DNA of 64,000 nt, taken from the NCBI RefSeq assembly GCF_003945595.2, contig NW_024104447.1:1-64000 (forward strand), given 5' to 3'. The notes beneath the pieces were generated by a model. That model worked only from the letters and a program-made list of their open reading frames with translations, did no database searches and was not told where the DNA came from. A program made the position numbers and the translations under genes. How positions within the stretch are numbered: the stretch's first letter is position 1; each line of letters starts with the position of its first letter. The stretch comes from Pipra filicauda. Lineage: Eukaryota; Chordata; Aves; Passeriformes; Pipridae. Below, one piece after another: positions 1-13,329 of the stretch.

Positions 1-74
1 AGAATGCAGATGGAGGAGCACCTGCTGCTCCTACATCCACCACAACTTCCCCACCATCAGAGTATGGAAAATAG
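1..74 (+). CDS. C-terminal end of a plus-strand gene, probably ZBTB44 (partial)
   Basis: Reading frame 3 is open from the window edge to a TAG at 72-74 and gives 23 residues rich in Ala, Pro, Thr and Ser, ending SPPSEYGK. Such a low-complexity tail is typical of the C-terminus of a transcription factor, but no domain is visible here. The roughly 1.2 kb that follow look like a 3' UTR with a poly(A) signal, which supports a real terminal exon. The name is an inference from gene order: in human the zinc-finger gene ZBTB44 lies tail-to-tail with ST14, the arrangement found here. The rest of the gene would lie to the left of the window. Another frame has a stop at about the same place, so the frame is not proven. 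Confidence 0.4.
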   Translation, partial: NADGGAPAAPTSTTTSPPSEYGK

Positions 75-1260
75 CTAATTTTCATTCAGCTCAATTATGT
101 TGGAGTTTTGCTTACTAGGTGAAATGAAGTTTTGGAGGGTTCTCATCTCCAGTTACAGACATAATAAATCCCATTGCATCTTGATGACAGATAAGAGGGT
201 TCAAGGCCAGACAGTACCTCGGCCCCATCAGAGGTGCCTGGTGAATACAGTGGGTTCCAAGTATTTGAGGAAATGTACCATAAAAAAAAACCACAAATGT
301 GAATTATTTTAATGCAACAGTAGTTACTGCTCTGGGTTTTTGTTAACTCAACGTGTGCTATCACAGGAACTCTGTCCCACAGGTCTCAGCTACAAATCTG
401 GTTGCACTAATTAGAAAAAAGCAGAATCTGATGCTGCCAGCCTGTGTGGCAACTGTTCCTACAGTCTTCCTGAGGGTTGCTGCAGTCCCCAGAAAGTGAT
501 TTTGGTTCACCATTCGTTCAGCTGATGCATGCTTTGATATTCTGCCCTGTAACCCTGGCTTCACCGACTCCTTGGACAGCTTCTTTGCCCTGTTCCTGCA
601 GTGCCTTCACTCCAGGTGCTGCCCTGTGGTGAAACCCTGAAAAGGGAAAAGAGGAAAAAAATGTGAATTAAATTATTGTTGGGCTTCTTTGTGCATTTTA
701 GTACCAGTGAAACCCCCTTAACTGTGCCAGTCTCCAGTCACCAGCCGTATATCCAGTCATCTCATCCACAGTACAGCTTCTCTTGTTGATGCTGGTCACA
801 GCTTGATTACTTGGCATGTTTATTGACCTAACAGACTTGGTTTTTGGGTTTTGGTTTTGTTTTTTAATGTATACGATGTTTAAATACACTTCACATTTTA
901 TATAATACTATCTGGCTATTAGTATTTTTCAGGAACCATAGTTCTTGGTGGCTATATATATTTTTGTGACTTTTTTTGTAAACTAAGTGCCGTTTCAACG
1001 TTACAATCATTTTTAGAGTTATTGTAATCAATGTGAATATCATGTTTTTTCAAATCTGTTCTGAGCCTGTAGTGTTTGCTTTGTGATCATATGTGTAATG
1101 TATATATTCTGTATAGTTACATTGTATTGAAATACTAGCTTGTTTGATATAAGAAAAGTATGTATTGGGTACCTTTTTGCTAGCCTGGTTGTTTAATCTT
1201 TAAAAAAAAATGTTCCAAAATACAAAAAAAAAATAAAAATCTCCAAACTGGTCCCATTAT
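75..1260 (+). other. Probable 3' UTR of the left-edge gene
   Basis: The stretch has no sustained open frame. It becomes strongly AT-rich from about 840 on, with many T runs and ATTTTT/TGTAA-type words, and ends in a canonical poly(A) signal. This is the usual look of a long vertebrate 3' UTR. It is assigned to the plus strand because the poly(A) signal and the presumed terminal codons both read that way. Confidence 0.45.
1232..1237 (+). promoter_or_regulatory. Poly(A) signal AATAAA of the left-edge gene
   Basis: An AATAAA hexamer sits in an A-rich run at the end of the AT-rich 3' UTR-like block. Cleavage would fall near 1250-1265. A-rich surroundings also create chance hexamers, so transcript evidence would be needed to fix the exact end. 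Confidence 0.45.
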
Positions 1261-4200
1261 AGGTCAAAATTAAGGGGAAGAAAAACTAGTTTTGAGTGTC
1301 TTTGGATAGAAACATGAAGCTAAGATTTTTCATTAAAATATTAATGTTTTATGGAGTATATCTTTGCTTCGTGTCGTTCTTTAACTCTGCCAGAGTTTGT
1401 CTTGCAGTACAACAGAGTAGTTTGGACCTTTGGTTAGAAGGTGCAACTCTGTCACTAGAACTAAATTCTCTTACACCTTTTGGTTAGAATTAGTCCCAAA
1501 ATAGCTGATTGTGAGGTAAACTTGCTGGTGTTGAAGCTGCCACTGGGAGGACGGTAGTTTGAAACACAACATTAATAAATTATTGGAGAAGTTAGATGAG
1601 TAAAGAGTATTAAGAATAAAGTCCACATTTCTGTTTCCTTTCCAATGTGTATTACATTGCCTTCTGCTCATGTTCCCTTTTAGGCTGAGCTCTGCAAAAG
1701 CCAGCCTTGCATGGGGTGTTACCAGTGGAAAGCCAAGAAGGAGCCTAATCAAATTAGCCAGAGCAGAAGATGTTTAAAAGGACAGTAGACACTCATCGTG
1801 GTGGCAGCTGTGAGCTTCAGAACAGTCCTGAAACAGCCCAGAGTCGTGGGACTTAAAATCCACCTCTGCTGTTCCTGCAACTCTTGCAGTTAAATTAATT
1901 TGCCTCCTACAGACCCACCTGGAATCCCTGCTGGATCAGCATTCAGGGAAATGGGAGGTTTGCCACTGCTTGGCTGAAGGGATAACTCTGCCCTGCACCA
2001 GGTGAATGCCATGCAAGCTGAGTGATCAATACACCAGCAGCCAAACTGTGAGGCTGGAGAGGATGAAGTGTGAGAGGTAAAGGCTTGTTGGGTCTCCTGT
2101 AAAAGGAAGAATTTTGATGCTTTGAAGCCAGCCCCAGTTTGGAGACTGCAGTGATGCTTAGCAGAGCATCCCAAATTAAAGATTAAATTCCAAATTAAAG
2201 CCTGGCTGAGTGTGGATGGACACACCATCCCAGAGCTGAGCCAGGGCACACCTTGGATGGATGGTGAGGTCTGGGCTGGTGACTCCGGTGGTTTTTCCAA
2301 AGCACAGCCACATGTTTAAGTTTAGTGTGAAACATCTTTTAGCCATCCTGGACAAAGCAAATTGACACTAGTGAAGCTTTTTCTGTGGCTTCCTCAGAGC
2401 ATTTAAGCATTTTATTCCTGACAGTAATGAACGAGTATTTGTTTAGCACAGATATGCTGAGACTGAACTCAGATACCGAGAATGTGGTGGAACAGGGACC
2501 AGAGTTCTCTCAGGGCTTCCTGCACCATTCCCATGAAAATGAAGCTGCTACGAGAAACCTGGCTAAAGCATAAAGTGCTTTTCACAAGCGTTTCCAGAGT
2601 AGTGAGTAAACTGTCATCACCACTGTTAGAGCAGAGATTGCTGTGAGACCTGAGCAAGCAGAGGAGGGGAAAGTGTGTCCATGTTAGAGTCTTGCTTACA
2701 GCCCAGAGACCTGGGGTTCAGTCACTGGGGGGGCTGGGATCTGTTAACACTGATTTTTCAGAGGAGAAGGACTCTTAAATAGCAGTTTTAGCAACAGTAA
2801 CCCCCAATTTCCTCAGCTGCCTTTCACAAATCCTTGAGAAACAGGCCACAACCACCCAGAGTGAGATCCCTGTGTTTGGAAACCACTCTGAGGGCTTGAG
2901 TTAATTGCCTTTGAGCAGGAGCTGCCTTTGTCTCGGTCACAAGGTCTCAGGTGAAGATAAGAGAGCAACTCAAGGGGAATCTGTTTGTGTATCTCGCTTG
3001 AACCTTTACCTCTAGTTGTTGAAGTCTGAACTCTCCAAATTTTGAAATTAAAGACTTCAACAGAGTTAAGCTTTGCTTAACTGTTGAGTGGCTATGCTGC
3101 TATCACTGACTCTTACACACTCATTTCAAACACTACTGGTTGCATTTCTGTGGGAGTATCTTTAGGAATACATCCACTGCATCTGGATAAACTGTATTCT
3201 CAGTCTTCCATATGCCTGCAGAAACCTAGGTGCTTTGAAATCTGTGTTTTGTAAAGCTCCCATCATTCAGAAGGTAACAGTTTTTCTCACCCCGTACTGC
3301 CTGTTACCCTGAACACGCACACTCGATCTGTATGTGCTCATCCAGAAGGAATTTCAAACAACTAACATACAAAAACATCCATTGACCAACTCTTTCCTTG
3401 CTGCTTCCCTACAGGAGCAGCTGAAATTTTGGTTAATTCTCAGCTTAAACCTCCAGCAAGAACCTTGCTTTGCTCCTTTTTAGCCCTTACAAACTGCTCT
3501 TGAGTTTGGAGTGGAAAGGAGAGACATGATTTCTCATCTCTAAAGCTTTCCACAGGGAGGCAGGACTGATGGACAAAATATTAATAGTAAGGAGCAGATC
3601 TATTTTGTGGTCTTGAGAGGTTTTGGTTTTTTAGGAGGGAGTGATGGTACTTCAGTATATTTTTCTCTTCAGTTTTTTCTTCATGTAGACTCTGACATTG
3701 TCAACACTATTTCTAAGAAAAAAACAATATCAACCACAAACAGATTGCTCTCAAGTATGAAGGAACATCAAAAAGTATGGGCAGTATTCATTTATACCAA
3801 AAAAGTACCATCCTTAATTATTTGTTGGCTTAAAGCATTTCTGTCTGCAGTGCAGAATGGCTTTCAAATTACCCTGGGCCCAAGAGAGCTTGAGTATGCC
3901 TATGGCATTTGTGCCTCTGGAAAGACAGAAAACTAACGGTGAAATGAATCACCTGAATTCTTTGGAGGCAGGGAAGGAGAAGTTTCCCTCCCAGGTGAAT
4001 ACTGCTCTGAGTCAAAAGGGATAAGCAATGTTGGAGAGGAGCAAGGACACCAGGATGTTTGTGAGTGGTGGAGGAGCTGACTCTCAATTCCAGGATCATT
4101 GTTGTGTGTTTGAGTGCAGAGACACAAGGAGAAATGATCACACAGGGTTTGCTACTCCATCACTGAAGGGTAACAGTCCACTGGCTTCAGAAGAACAAGG

Positions 4201-5410
4201 TAAATTACAATCCCAGGCCACCAAAGCATTTTAACAGTCTCCAGAAATTTAAATTGCTCCTTAAGAGCTTACCCATTTTGTGAACTTTTCATTTGCCAGT
4301 AGCTTCTCTGACTCAGCACAGTGTATTTTATAGCCTGTGTATTAATGGGGTGCACAGGACTGGTTTTGGAGAGTTTCTGCACATAAACAGACCCTTGTGC
4401 TGTGTAAAACAAAGCTGTAGAGAAAAGGCACCAAAGCACAAGACTAATGGACAACAGAGCTCAGAAAACCAAAACATCTCTCCAGGGCAGGACTTCATCT
4501 TCCCACAGTTTCAACGAGAAAAATCACAGAAATCCTAACAAACCCTTTTATATAACTTCAGTGTGGCAGTGATCAGGTTCAAGGCTGACGTGACAGCAAT
4601 TCTAAACAACAGTTATGCAACTGCCTCGTTGATTGAATTGAAATTAATATAGAGAAAAGAAGGAGCTAAACAGAAAGAAATGGCTTTGGGTTGAATTGTT
4701 ATGCCTGAAAGAAATAAAAATATTGCTCAGGTCAGCGTCTTTTTCAAAAGTGAACCTGAGTCCCGGCTGAAAAATCTCCTTAAGAGCAGACAGTGAATCG
4801 CTCTTAAAAATTCTCTTTGTGCTAGAAGCAGAATTATGTTTATCTTCTAAGGCTTTTACAGCTCCTTTTTTTAATCTGACAGCTAATTCAGTATTTTAAT
4901 TTCTCTCAAGTTCATTAAAACTTCTTTGTAATGACAATTTCACAGTGTATCACTGGCTATTGTGATTCCAGTGTCGCTGATTCACACCGTGGAGAAGGCC
5001 CACGTACACGTGTCCATCCACATCATTCCCTCCGCTCTCCATCTGGCAGGCATGGGGATGTTTCGAGCGGAGCTGGAGGCAGCATCTGGCATCCTGGAGA
5101 GGAATGCTTCCTTAGGGTGAATGTTGTTTGGGAGGGCTTGGATTCATGTAAGGGAAACCTGGAGAATCCTTAGTCTTGCTGTGCTGGCACAGCCCAAGCC
5201 GTGCCTAGATCGACAGGAGCTGGCCCAGCTCATTCCCTCGGATCTCTAGGATGAGGCAGGATGTAATTACTGCTCATACAGTAATGGTTTTGTGCAGACA
5301 TGAGCTAAGCTCCTGGAATTAATTTGCCATTGTGAGGTAGGTGTATCAAACCATGCCAGAGTGGATCTCTTAAGAATCACTGAGGCTTTTCTGCTTCTCC
5401 AGCACTGGAA
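1261..5410. other. Intergenic DNA, no gene seen
   Basis: The frames here are short and mutually inconsistent, and none shows a recognisable domain or convincing splice-bounded exon. The segment at 4,560-4,920 is AT-rich. I see no tRNA, known repeat or CpG-rich promoter. Confidence 0.5.
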
Positions 5411-5505
5411 GATTCCCTATAGAAGGTTCCCTGCCCATTGCAGGGGGTTGGAACTAGATCATCTTAAAGGTCGCTTCCAAGCCATCCTGTGAAACTCTGA
5501 ATTTC
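5411..5505 (+). mobile_element. CR1 LINE 3'-end fragment
   Basis: The words ccctgcccattgcaggggg, ttggaactagatcatctt and ggtcgcttccaa, in that order, are the hallmark 3' end of avian CR1 non-LTR retrotransposons. The fragment reads in plus orientation and ends with a degraded version of the short terminal repeat (tcctgtgaaactctga). It is 5'-truncated to under 100 bp, as most CR1 copies are, and cannot code. Confidence 0.8.
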
Positions 5506-8500
5506 TCCTGTTGATTCAGGGAATAACACATCCAGGGAGAGATGGGGGGTAGGAATTAAACCCGCTGTTTCCTTGCTCCTCCTTACCTTTTTCACTCTGA
5601 GTATTAGGAATCAGAGGAGTCTCAATTGCTTCCAGAGAGAGAGGAGGAAGCAGATTTTGGAGGCTCCTACACAGGATGGGTTTGCTACATACACCTCCCA
5701 CTGACGTGTCCTAGTGTGAGTCATCCAGGGAATTCACTACCCTGGATGCAACAGGGTCAGGCAGAAAAGTGCCAAAGGAAACCATTGGAACAGAAAACAC
5801 TGACTATTCATGCACAATGCTCAGCTGCCACGAGCCTTTGTGCTGGATCCACATCAGGTTTGCCACAAGGAGATGTTGGACAGGGGCTTTATCCCCAGTA
5901 TTCTTGTTGTTGAGGGGGAAAAAAGGTGATATTGAAGCCACCTGCCTTGTCTGTTTAGTTCCCAAAGCCACTTGTTCACATTGATGTTTCCTGGGTGTTA
6001 CATGTTGCCCTTGGTGTGCTGTAGGTGAGATTAAAAGTGCAGTTTCTGTAGCTTTCTTGCTGTCCTTTCCTTTCCTGCTTTCTTCCTTCCATCTCTTGTG
6101 GATTCTAAACCAACAAGGAAAAAGTGAAAGCTCACATGGCCTCTGACATCTCTCCAAGCCAGAAATAAAGCACTGGGAGGTTAAATTTGATTATTTGCTT
6201 TGCCTGCCCCTCTGGAGACATGAAAAGAATTAGAGTAGCTTGATGTATAGTGTGGCTGGGCAGCTCTGCTGGGTGCTTTGTTCCAGTCTAGAGCAATCAA
6301 AGTGACATAAACCAGAGCCTTCCCTGCAGCTTTATGTAACCCTTTAAAATATGATGGATGTTTTGCAGCAGGAGAGGAGGGGGAATTAGTAGGTTCAGTC
6401 AAATTGCACAATATGACAACCAGGGCAATTAATAGTACTTAATGGGGAATTGCAAGCTCTTGGCTCCTCGGATATTATATAGGTTGTAATCCAGGACAGA
6501 TTGCCTTGGAATAGGGCTCTTACCAAGACAGGCTGTAGAGCCTCAGTATATTGTACTGTTCCATGGAGATGATCCTTTTCTCCGTCTGCCATGTCTTAAG
6601 TACTTTTTGGCTACTGTTTTTGCCCCTTTTTGTCTCAGCACTATGAGAACAGCGCAGCTTTGGGGGAGGGAATGAGATCCTTTCTTTGGAGAACTGGCAG
6701 CTGAACCCGAATGGCAACGGGGCCTTTTCCCCGAATCAGCTGCAGAGCTGTAACTGGGCACTGTCTGGCTTTGTCTTTGCTGCTGGTGATGATGCCAGAA
6801 ATCCTGCAGCCTGAATTCCCATCCCAGAGTGAGTTTGCAGGACCCATGTTCTGAGAAAGCCTCTCTTTTGTTTGCTGGCCCAACTGCGCCTGAGCTAGGT
6901 GTTGGCAGAGACAAAGCCTCAAACAGCCCTGGTGTACCAGGGCACATTTTCCTCTCCTGCAGCCCCTTGGCTGTTTTGATCCCTTAATTAACCGGAGACA
7001 TTCCACTGTCTAGGTAAACCAGGCAGCTACTTACCTGTCTTCTTGCCTAAAGGCAGAGAAAGAGGAATCAGACCTCAGAAGGAAGAGGGAAGAATCAAAC
7101 CACAGCAGGAGAAATCAAGGAGAAAGAGGCAATTCCTGCTGAACAAGTGTCACTCTTACTGGTATAGAAAAACCAGCCTCCTGGATCCCCTGCACTCCCT
7201 CTCCTCATGCAATAACCCTGTGTTTTCTGCAATTCTGTGTGCTGTTATTGCTTTCTCTGACACAGGGTGCAGCCGCATCATTTCAGGGTTTCCTGTGTTC
7301 TGAGAAGTGCAGAAACTCAGATTCTCATTCCCGTGATATTTTTTATACAACAGCACAAAATTCATTGCTCTTGTTGGTTTTGTTTTATTTTATCAAGGTT
7401 GTCAAGCACATCTTCTTTTCTCATTAAAATTAGCTTTAAACTGCAGGGAGACAGAGGGAATGAAGAAGTGGAGTTTCAGTTTTCTGGAAACAAAATTACT
7501 GGATTATCGTAATTATCACCAAAGCAGGAATATAAACCCCACAAAATTAGAAACTAATTTTCACTGCAACTTTTTAATTTAGAAAGTGAGTGGTGGTTCA
7601 TTTTGAAAAGACAGGGTTTTTTTTTTGACAATATACCTCTATGTTTTTGAAATTGCCTCCTGAAAATGTCTCCTTTTTTGTTTTTCCATGATATACATTG
7701 CTCTTAAAGATTTTCGTCCTGACTTGGGAGACAAGGTAATTTCAGATCATTAAAATTTTTCACAAAGAGGGCTCTGGCTTGGCCTTTGGGCAGACTCAGG
7801 GAGCCAACACTCTTTCACTTGCATTCAAGTCGTGTTTGGTAGTTTGGCTTTGGGGTAGAGGTGCTTTTGCCACGGTTTCGAAGCCTAAAAAACAAACCCT
7901 TAATCCCCTGTGAAAACCAAAAGGAACTGTGCTGGGAGATGGCAGCCCCCCATAAAGGTGGTGGTGAAGGGCAGGTATTGGCAGCTCTCTTTCAACTAAG
8001 CCGTAATTCCATGGCTATAACCATGGAGCAAAATGCCTGCCTCCCTATGTATAGCAAACAAATACAATATTATCAGAGCAGGAGAAAGGCTGGACTCAGT
8101 AAATTGCATTAATATATTGGCAGAGTTTGGGTTCCTGTCCTGGAAGAGTGTCCATAACAAAACAATCTTCTTAATTACTCTGAGGTCCAGCAGCCCTGAG
8201 TGAGAAAAAGCAGATTTTTTCAAAATAAACCGAGTTCTGCTGTTACCTTTGTATCCCCCGTCCTCAAACAAAGCAGTTCCATCTCTGCATAACCTTGTCA
8301 TGAATGAACGTCAAGTCTCTGAGCCAAGGCTGAATTCAGCTTGTGTTTTTTTATCTCCAGAGGTGTTTCATTAGCTCAATTACAAATGACATGTTCCACT
8401 ATGCTCTGCTGACTGAAAAAACTCAGCCAACCTAAATCCCTCTCCAAGTAGAATCCAATTAACCTCTTACTCCCCCTTCCTTTAATCCCCTGTGCCTCAT

Positions 8501-8727
8501 GACTTGTTCACAGGCACACCTTTTAAAGAAGACCAAAGTAAACTACCTGAGATAACCATGTACTGAACTGCTGAGGTGTTTGTACTGGAATTGTTGGGTC
8601 GGTTGGGATTGGGTGTGTGCTGTTACTGTTCCGAAAGTCAGAGGCTGTGCTTTTTGTGATAGTGTCCTGTGCCAGTTCTCTGTTGCACAAACCACCACAT
8701 GGGCAGGTGACCCTTAGCAGCATGTAC
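5506..8727. other. Intergenic DNA, no gene seen
   Basis: No coding exon, RNA gene or repeat family could be supported. The segment at about 7,500-7,720 is AT-rich with several T runs. The longest frames (around 5.8-6.9 kb on the minus strand) show no domain and look like chance. Confidence 0.45.
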
Positions 8728-9183
8728 CAGGTTCCACTATCCCAAGGTTGCTCCAAGCCCTGTCCAACCTGGCCTTAGACACTTCCAGGGATGGGGCAGC
8801 CACAGCTTCTCTGGGCAACCTGTCCAGCACCCTCACAGAGAAGAATTCCTTCCTAATATCCAATCTAATCCTGCTCTCCATCAGTTTGAAGCCATTCCCC
8901 TTGTCCTGTCACCCTTGTCAATAATCTCTATCCATCTTTCCTGTTGGCTCCTGGAAGGCCACAATTAGGTCACCCTGAAGCTTCTCTTCTCCAGACTGAA
9001 CAATCCCAACTCTCCCAGCATTTCCTCCCAGCAGAGCTGCTCCATCCCTCTGATCATCTCCATGGCCTCCTCTGGACTCTCTCCAGCAGCTCCATGTCCT
9101 TGTTGTGCTGTTCCCCAGGGCTGGAGGCAGCGCTGCAGGGGGGGTCTCACCTGAGAGGGCAGAGGGGTAGAATCACATCCCTC
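8728..9183 (-). mobile_element. CR1 LINE fragment, about 450 bp
   Basis: The plus strand shows the reverse complement of a CR1 3' region: ttgctccaagccctgtccaa, then the block with acttccagggatggggcag, then a long stretch including cttctcttctccagactgaa and ending near ggtctcacctgagagggcag. The element therefore lies on the minus strand. Its extreme 3' end, the part seen at 36.0 kb, is missing or eroded, and it is truncated at the 5' side, so it is a dead copy. It retains only the C-terminal part of the reverse-transcriptase-bearing ORF and the UTR. Confidence 0.88.
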
Positions 9184-10633
9184 ATGTTGGACGCAGACTC
9201 TGTACCTGCAGAGACCACCCAGGGGCACGGCTGGTGTTGGGATGGTGCCCATGTGCACTCTAGGCCTGGCTGAGCACTGTTTTGGAGCCTGGGTGTCACT
9301 GTGACTCCCACTCGGGGCTGAGTCCTGCCCTAGATCCATTAATGTTTTGGCAGCAGTGCTCCTTCGCTGCTGTTGTCAGGACAGTTGGGTGCTGAAGTCA
9401 TCAGTAAGGCTTAGAACCCGGAATGCAGGGGTTGGATCAGTGACCTACTTTACCATACGAGTCTTGCCCAAGCCTGACTTTCTCCACATGATCCATCCTT
9501 GGCAGCACAGTCCAGGTCAAAGCATCCCATGCTCTGGCCCTGTGCTGAAGGCACAAGGCAGCAACTCTGTCAGCTGTGATTTGGAAACCCTGAGTGCTTG
9601 ACTGAGCTATAGCCTTGCTTTCAAATCCACACAAACATCTCATTTTCTCCATTTTTTTCATTGTATCCACAGCCCGTGTCCTGACAAACCTGTACTCCCT
9701 GTGAATTAGTGGTAAGATTACAACTGGAATTTTGTCTGGTCGCAAGCTCAAATAAGCTCTTGGTCTGGGTTCAGATTTATTTGTTGGATTTGGTTTTGTT
9801 AGCAGACAGTTATTTTTTAAAAGAGTTGTTTTTTGTCTTACAAGCATTTTTCCTTCAAATGTGACTACAACAAACAGACAGTAAAACTCAGAGAGTGGCA
9901 TAAATGTGCTGTTGAGGAGGAACAATCTCTATGGGGTTACAAACTGAGGAATACATAAAATACACACAGAGAAACTTGATCTCTTCCAAAAAGGATGCTC
10001 TATGTGTCTTGTGGGTCCTAGAACAGCACAGTCCAACTCTGCATTCCAGCCAAAGCTAGTTTTGGAAGTATTGCTACAAATGGCACCATAAAATTTCATA
10101 TCTGTGTTGGGTTTCACTTTTTATTCTTGTAGGTTTGAATATCCTGACAAGGATATTTCCTTGGCCTGACCCCAGGAATGCCATATTGCTGTCCAAAATG
10201 AGTGTTCTGGGGGATAGGAGGAGCAGCGGAAGGCTGACAGGATCTGGATGGGTTGGTATGAGTGCTGGCATGGGGTTTTGGGGGGCCACACGGGCAGATT
10301 GGCCAGACTGGTGCTCAGGCCTGTGTGTGTGTTCATGCAGCTCACGGAGCGATGGAACAGGATGAACACTGGATCCATGGAACAGTAGCCATGAGTCTGT
10401 CCTCAACTGCAAAGTCAACACAGAGAGAACCAGTCTGGTCAGGTTTTCCTCAAACAATTATCTATTCTCTTCAGATGACATCTCTCTAAATTCTTTTCTG
10501 GCTTTTCTGCTTTTAATTCCCCTTTCCTCCCTGAAGCTGAACATCCATCCTTCCTATCTTTTGCTGTCTGAAGCCCCTTCTTGCCAGTGATCCCAGCGCA
10601 CGTCTCCTACTTCCCTCACGATCCCAAATTCAG
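9184..10633. other. Intergenic DNA, no gene seen
   Basis: Contains a 162-codon minus-strand frame at 9,437-9,925 with no recognisable motif and no supporting splice or promoter signal. I regard it as a chance frame. Confidence 0.45.
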
Positions 10634-10703
10634 CCTCTTCCTCTTCCTCTTCCTCCTCCTCCTCCTCCTCCTCCTCCTCCTCCTCCTCCTCCTCCTCCTC
10701 CTC
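10634..10703. repeat. (TCC)n / (TTCCTC)n microsatellite
   Basis: About 70 bases of pure pyrimidine, starting as an imperfect cctctt repeat and continuing as a perfect TCC trinucleotide run. One strand is all purine and the other all pyrimidine. Length is likely to vary between individuals. Confidence 0.95.
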
Positions 10704-13329
10704 TGTTGGCCCCGGGCAGCTCAGGACTCTTGGCTGCTGACAGACTTTAGGTAGTTTCTGTGCTCTGGGCCCAGCTCACCTGTCTGGGTTTGAGGCAGCC
10801 ATGGGCCCAATCTCAAGGCTGATCTCAGCCTGCCCAGAGGTGCATTCCTGGTCTCCCAAATCAGGCTGCGATGTTCCCAGGTGTCTGCCTGGTTCAAAGT
10901 GTGGGTGAGCCACATCCTCGGAGCTCTGGGCTGTCTGAAATCCACCCAGCATTGCTGTGGCTTTGGCCTCTTTCTCCATCTCATGCTCTCTGTCCTTGGA
11001 GATATTTTGTTTCTGCCCTTCCCCTTAAGAGGTCAAGTGCTTCCACAGGGAGATGAGCCTGCAGTTTTCCATGAATCCAAACTGCTCCATGCATGAGTGA
11101 ATTTGTTCTGAATTTGTTTTGCCAGCCGAGCAGGCAAAACCACAAGTAAATCAGCCTGGGGTTTTTCCCCCTTTTAATAACAGTTTACTATTCTGTAAGT
11201 GCATGTAAAGCACATGCCCTATTCCCCCAGCCAAGGAGCTTGACAGCTTGTCAGCAAGAACTACCATAGGTCTGGAGTGACTGATTTATACAAGTAAAAG
11301 CACACGTGCCAAGACCTGACAGAGCCTGCTTCTTCTTCTTTTTTTTTTTTATTGCAACCACTTGGCAACTCTCTCTCTCTTCTCCTTTATCCAAACTTTT
11401 GCCTTTTATAGTCTTTGAATAATGCCTTTTTTTTTTTAATGTATGTAGCAGTTTCCCCTCCCTTCTCTTTCAGCCATTTGCTCTCCTTATCTGAATTGGC
11501 CATGGGACAGGAGATCTTGACTTCACAACAAGCAGTTCCTGACTGAGTACGGAATCGTAAACCTGATTGCACATGGAATTGTCTCTTCGGGAATGGGGAT
11601 GGGGATAGGTGTTTCAGGGCTTTCTTACCTGTGCTCTGATCTCCCCAGGTCTGTGTGTTCTACCTACTTACGCTAAAATACACCTTCCTTTATAGAAACA
11701 TGTGCACATAGTGGTGCAATGGAGTGTTTATTACCATTATTCACATGTTTTCAGCATGGCATTCATTTAAGGAATCACACAGATTTGTCTGTGTATCCAA
11801 GCAGGAATTCTTAAACCAAACAAATAAGCCACCCTGCATAATCAAATGACCTCCAACATGGATTCAAAGGGGATTATATCTGAGGGTTTCTGGCTTTGCA
11901 ATGTCTCCCCCCAGCCTGTGTTCAGGTACAGGCTCATGCACAGCTGTGCAGCCATGAGGTTTCTCAGACACCAACATTCTTAGGCACAGACAGTCTCTCA
12001 CACAAGAGCTTATAGATTTATGATTTGTTGTGAGAGTGGAAAACAGCTGCTGTAGGCTAATCAAATACAGCAGAAGATTTAATGCAAAATATTGAAAAAC
12101 ACTGGTAGGAGTGTTTTTCTGAAAAAAACTGTCTGGTAGGAGGGTGAAACTCTGAAAAACATGCTGGTCTCGTGGTGCTGGGCCAGTACAAGAAGATTTG
12201 CACCTGGACATGATAAACGTCAGCAGCAGGGCTGCAGGAGGTTGCTTCACCCTCCCAGGCTGCCAGGGCTAAAACTCACATTGGGTTTGGTCCTGGGAAT
12301 AAATTCCATAAGTCTGGGGCTGCGGTTTTTCAGGGACATGCAAGAGTTGCTTAGGTAGGAACAACCTTGCAGCACATTAGAGCAGGTTTAAGTTCTTGCT
12401 ACTGGCTCTCTTCTGCCCGTCCCTGTGGACACATGGAAAGCCTATTTCTCCAGGGCTGTCAGTTCAGCACCTTTCACCAGTTCTGCTAAGGCTGCAAAGG
12501 CTTGGAAATAATTAACTGCAAAGGAAAGAATTTCATCTCAGGTTTCTGCTGACTGACGACACAGGCAATTTATGATGCCACAAGAAGCTCAGGCTGGGAT
12601 TATTTCTATGTAACTCCCAATGCTGCTGCTTGGCAGCTCAGTGACTGTGTTGGAAGAGACTGAGCCAGATGAATACCCTGTGGATTTGAACCATAAACTT
12701 GCCCAAGTTTGGAGTTCGAGGGCTCGGCTTAGCTAAGCACAGACTAGAGCTGCGGCACTTGCAACATCCTCACTGCCTTTCCAGGTGCCAGGAGGTGGGA
12801 CTTGTCAGCACAGCTCTCCCCTTTCTCACCTGGCAGGTATGATCTCACTCATCCATCTCCAAAAGTCAAACTAGGAAGGGCTGGGCTGTGAAAATAACTC
12901 AGGATCCATCTTCAAAGTGTCCTTCCTGCAGAGCCTTGGCTTGGCAGCCTCAGTGGGTCTGTGCTGCCAAAATGAAGCCCCTAGCTCCTCTTGTCTTGGG
13001 TGCCAGGCAGAGAAACATGACAGCTGAGCAGGGTGCTCAGATGTCATGGCTAAAAGACAGGTGGATTTTGTTCCTGGCCACTCTTGGTCTGCAACAGGAG
13101 ATGAGAGGCTGCAAAAGAGATTGTTGCTGTGCGGTTGGTGGTTGTCAGTTTAGTCCCTCTTATCTACCTGCAAATGTGTGTCAGTCTTCCTGGTTGGAGA
13201 CTCCAACCAACAAGGCAGTTCTGCTGGCCCTGCCATGAGCTGGGACAAGATTTCTAAGATGGACCATGGGGTGGTCGGGCTGAGCCCACTGATTTTGCAG
13301 TGCCTGCCTGCACAATCTTCACCCAGCAG
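10704..13329. other. Intergenic DNA, no gene seen
   Basis: No supported gene. T-rich runs occur near 11,340 and 11,430. Frames at 11.9-12.3 kb and 12.9-13.2 kb are open for 116-128 codons without recognisable domains. Confidence 0.45.
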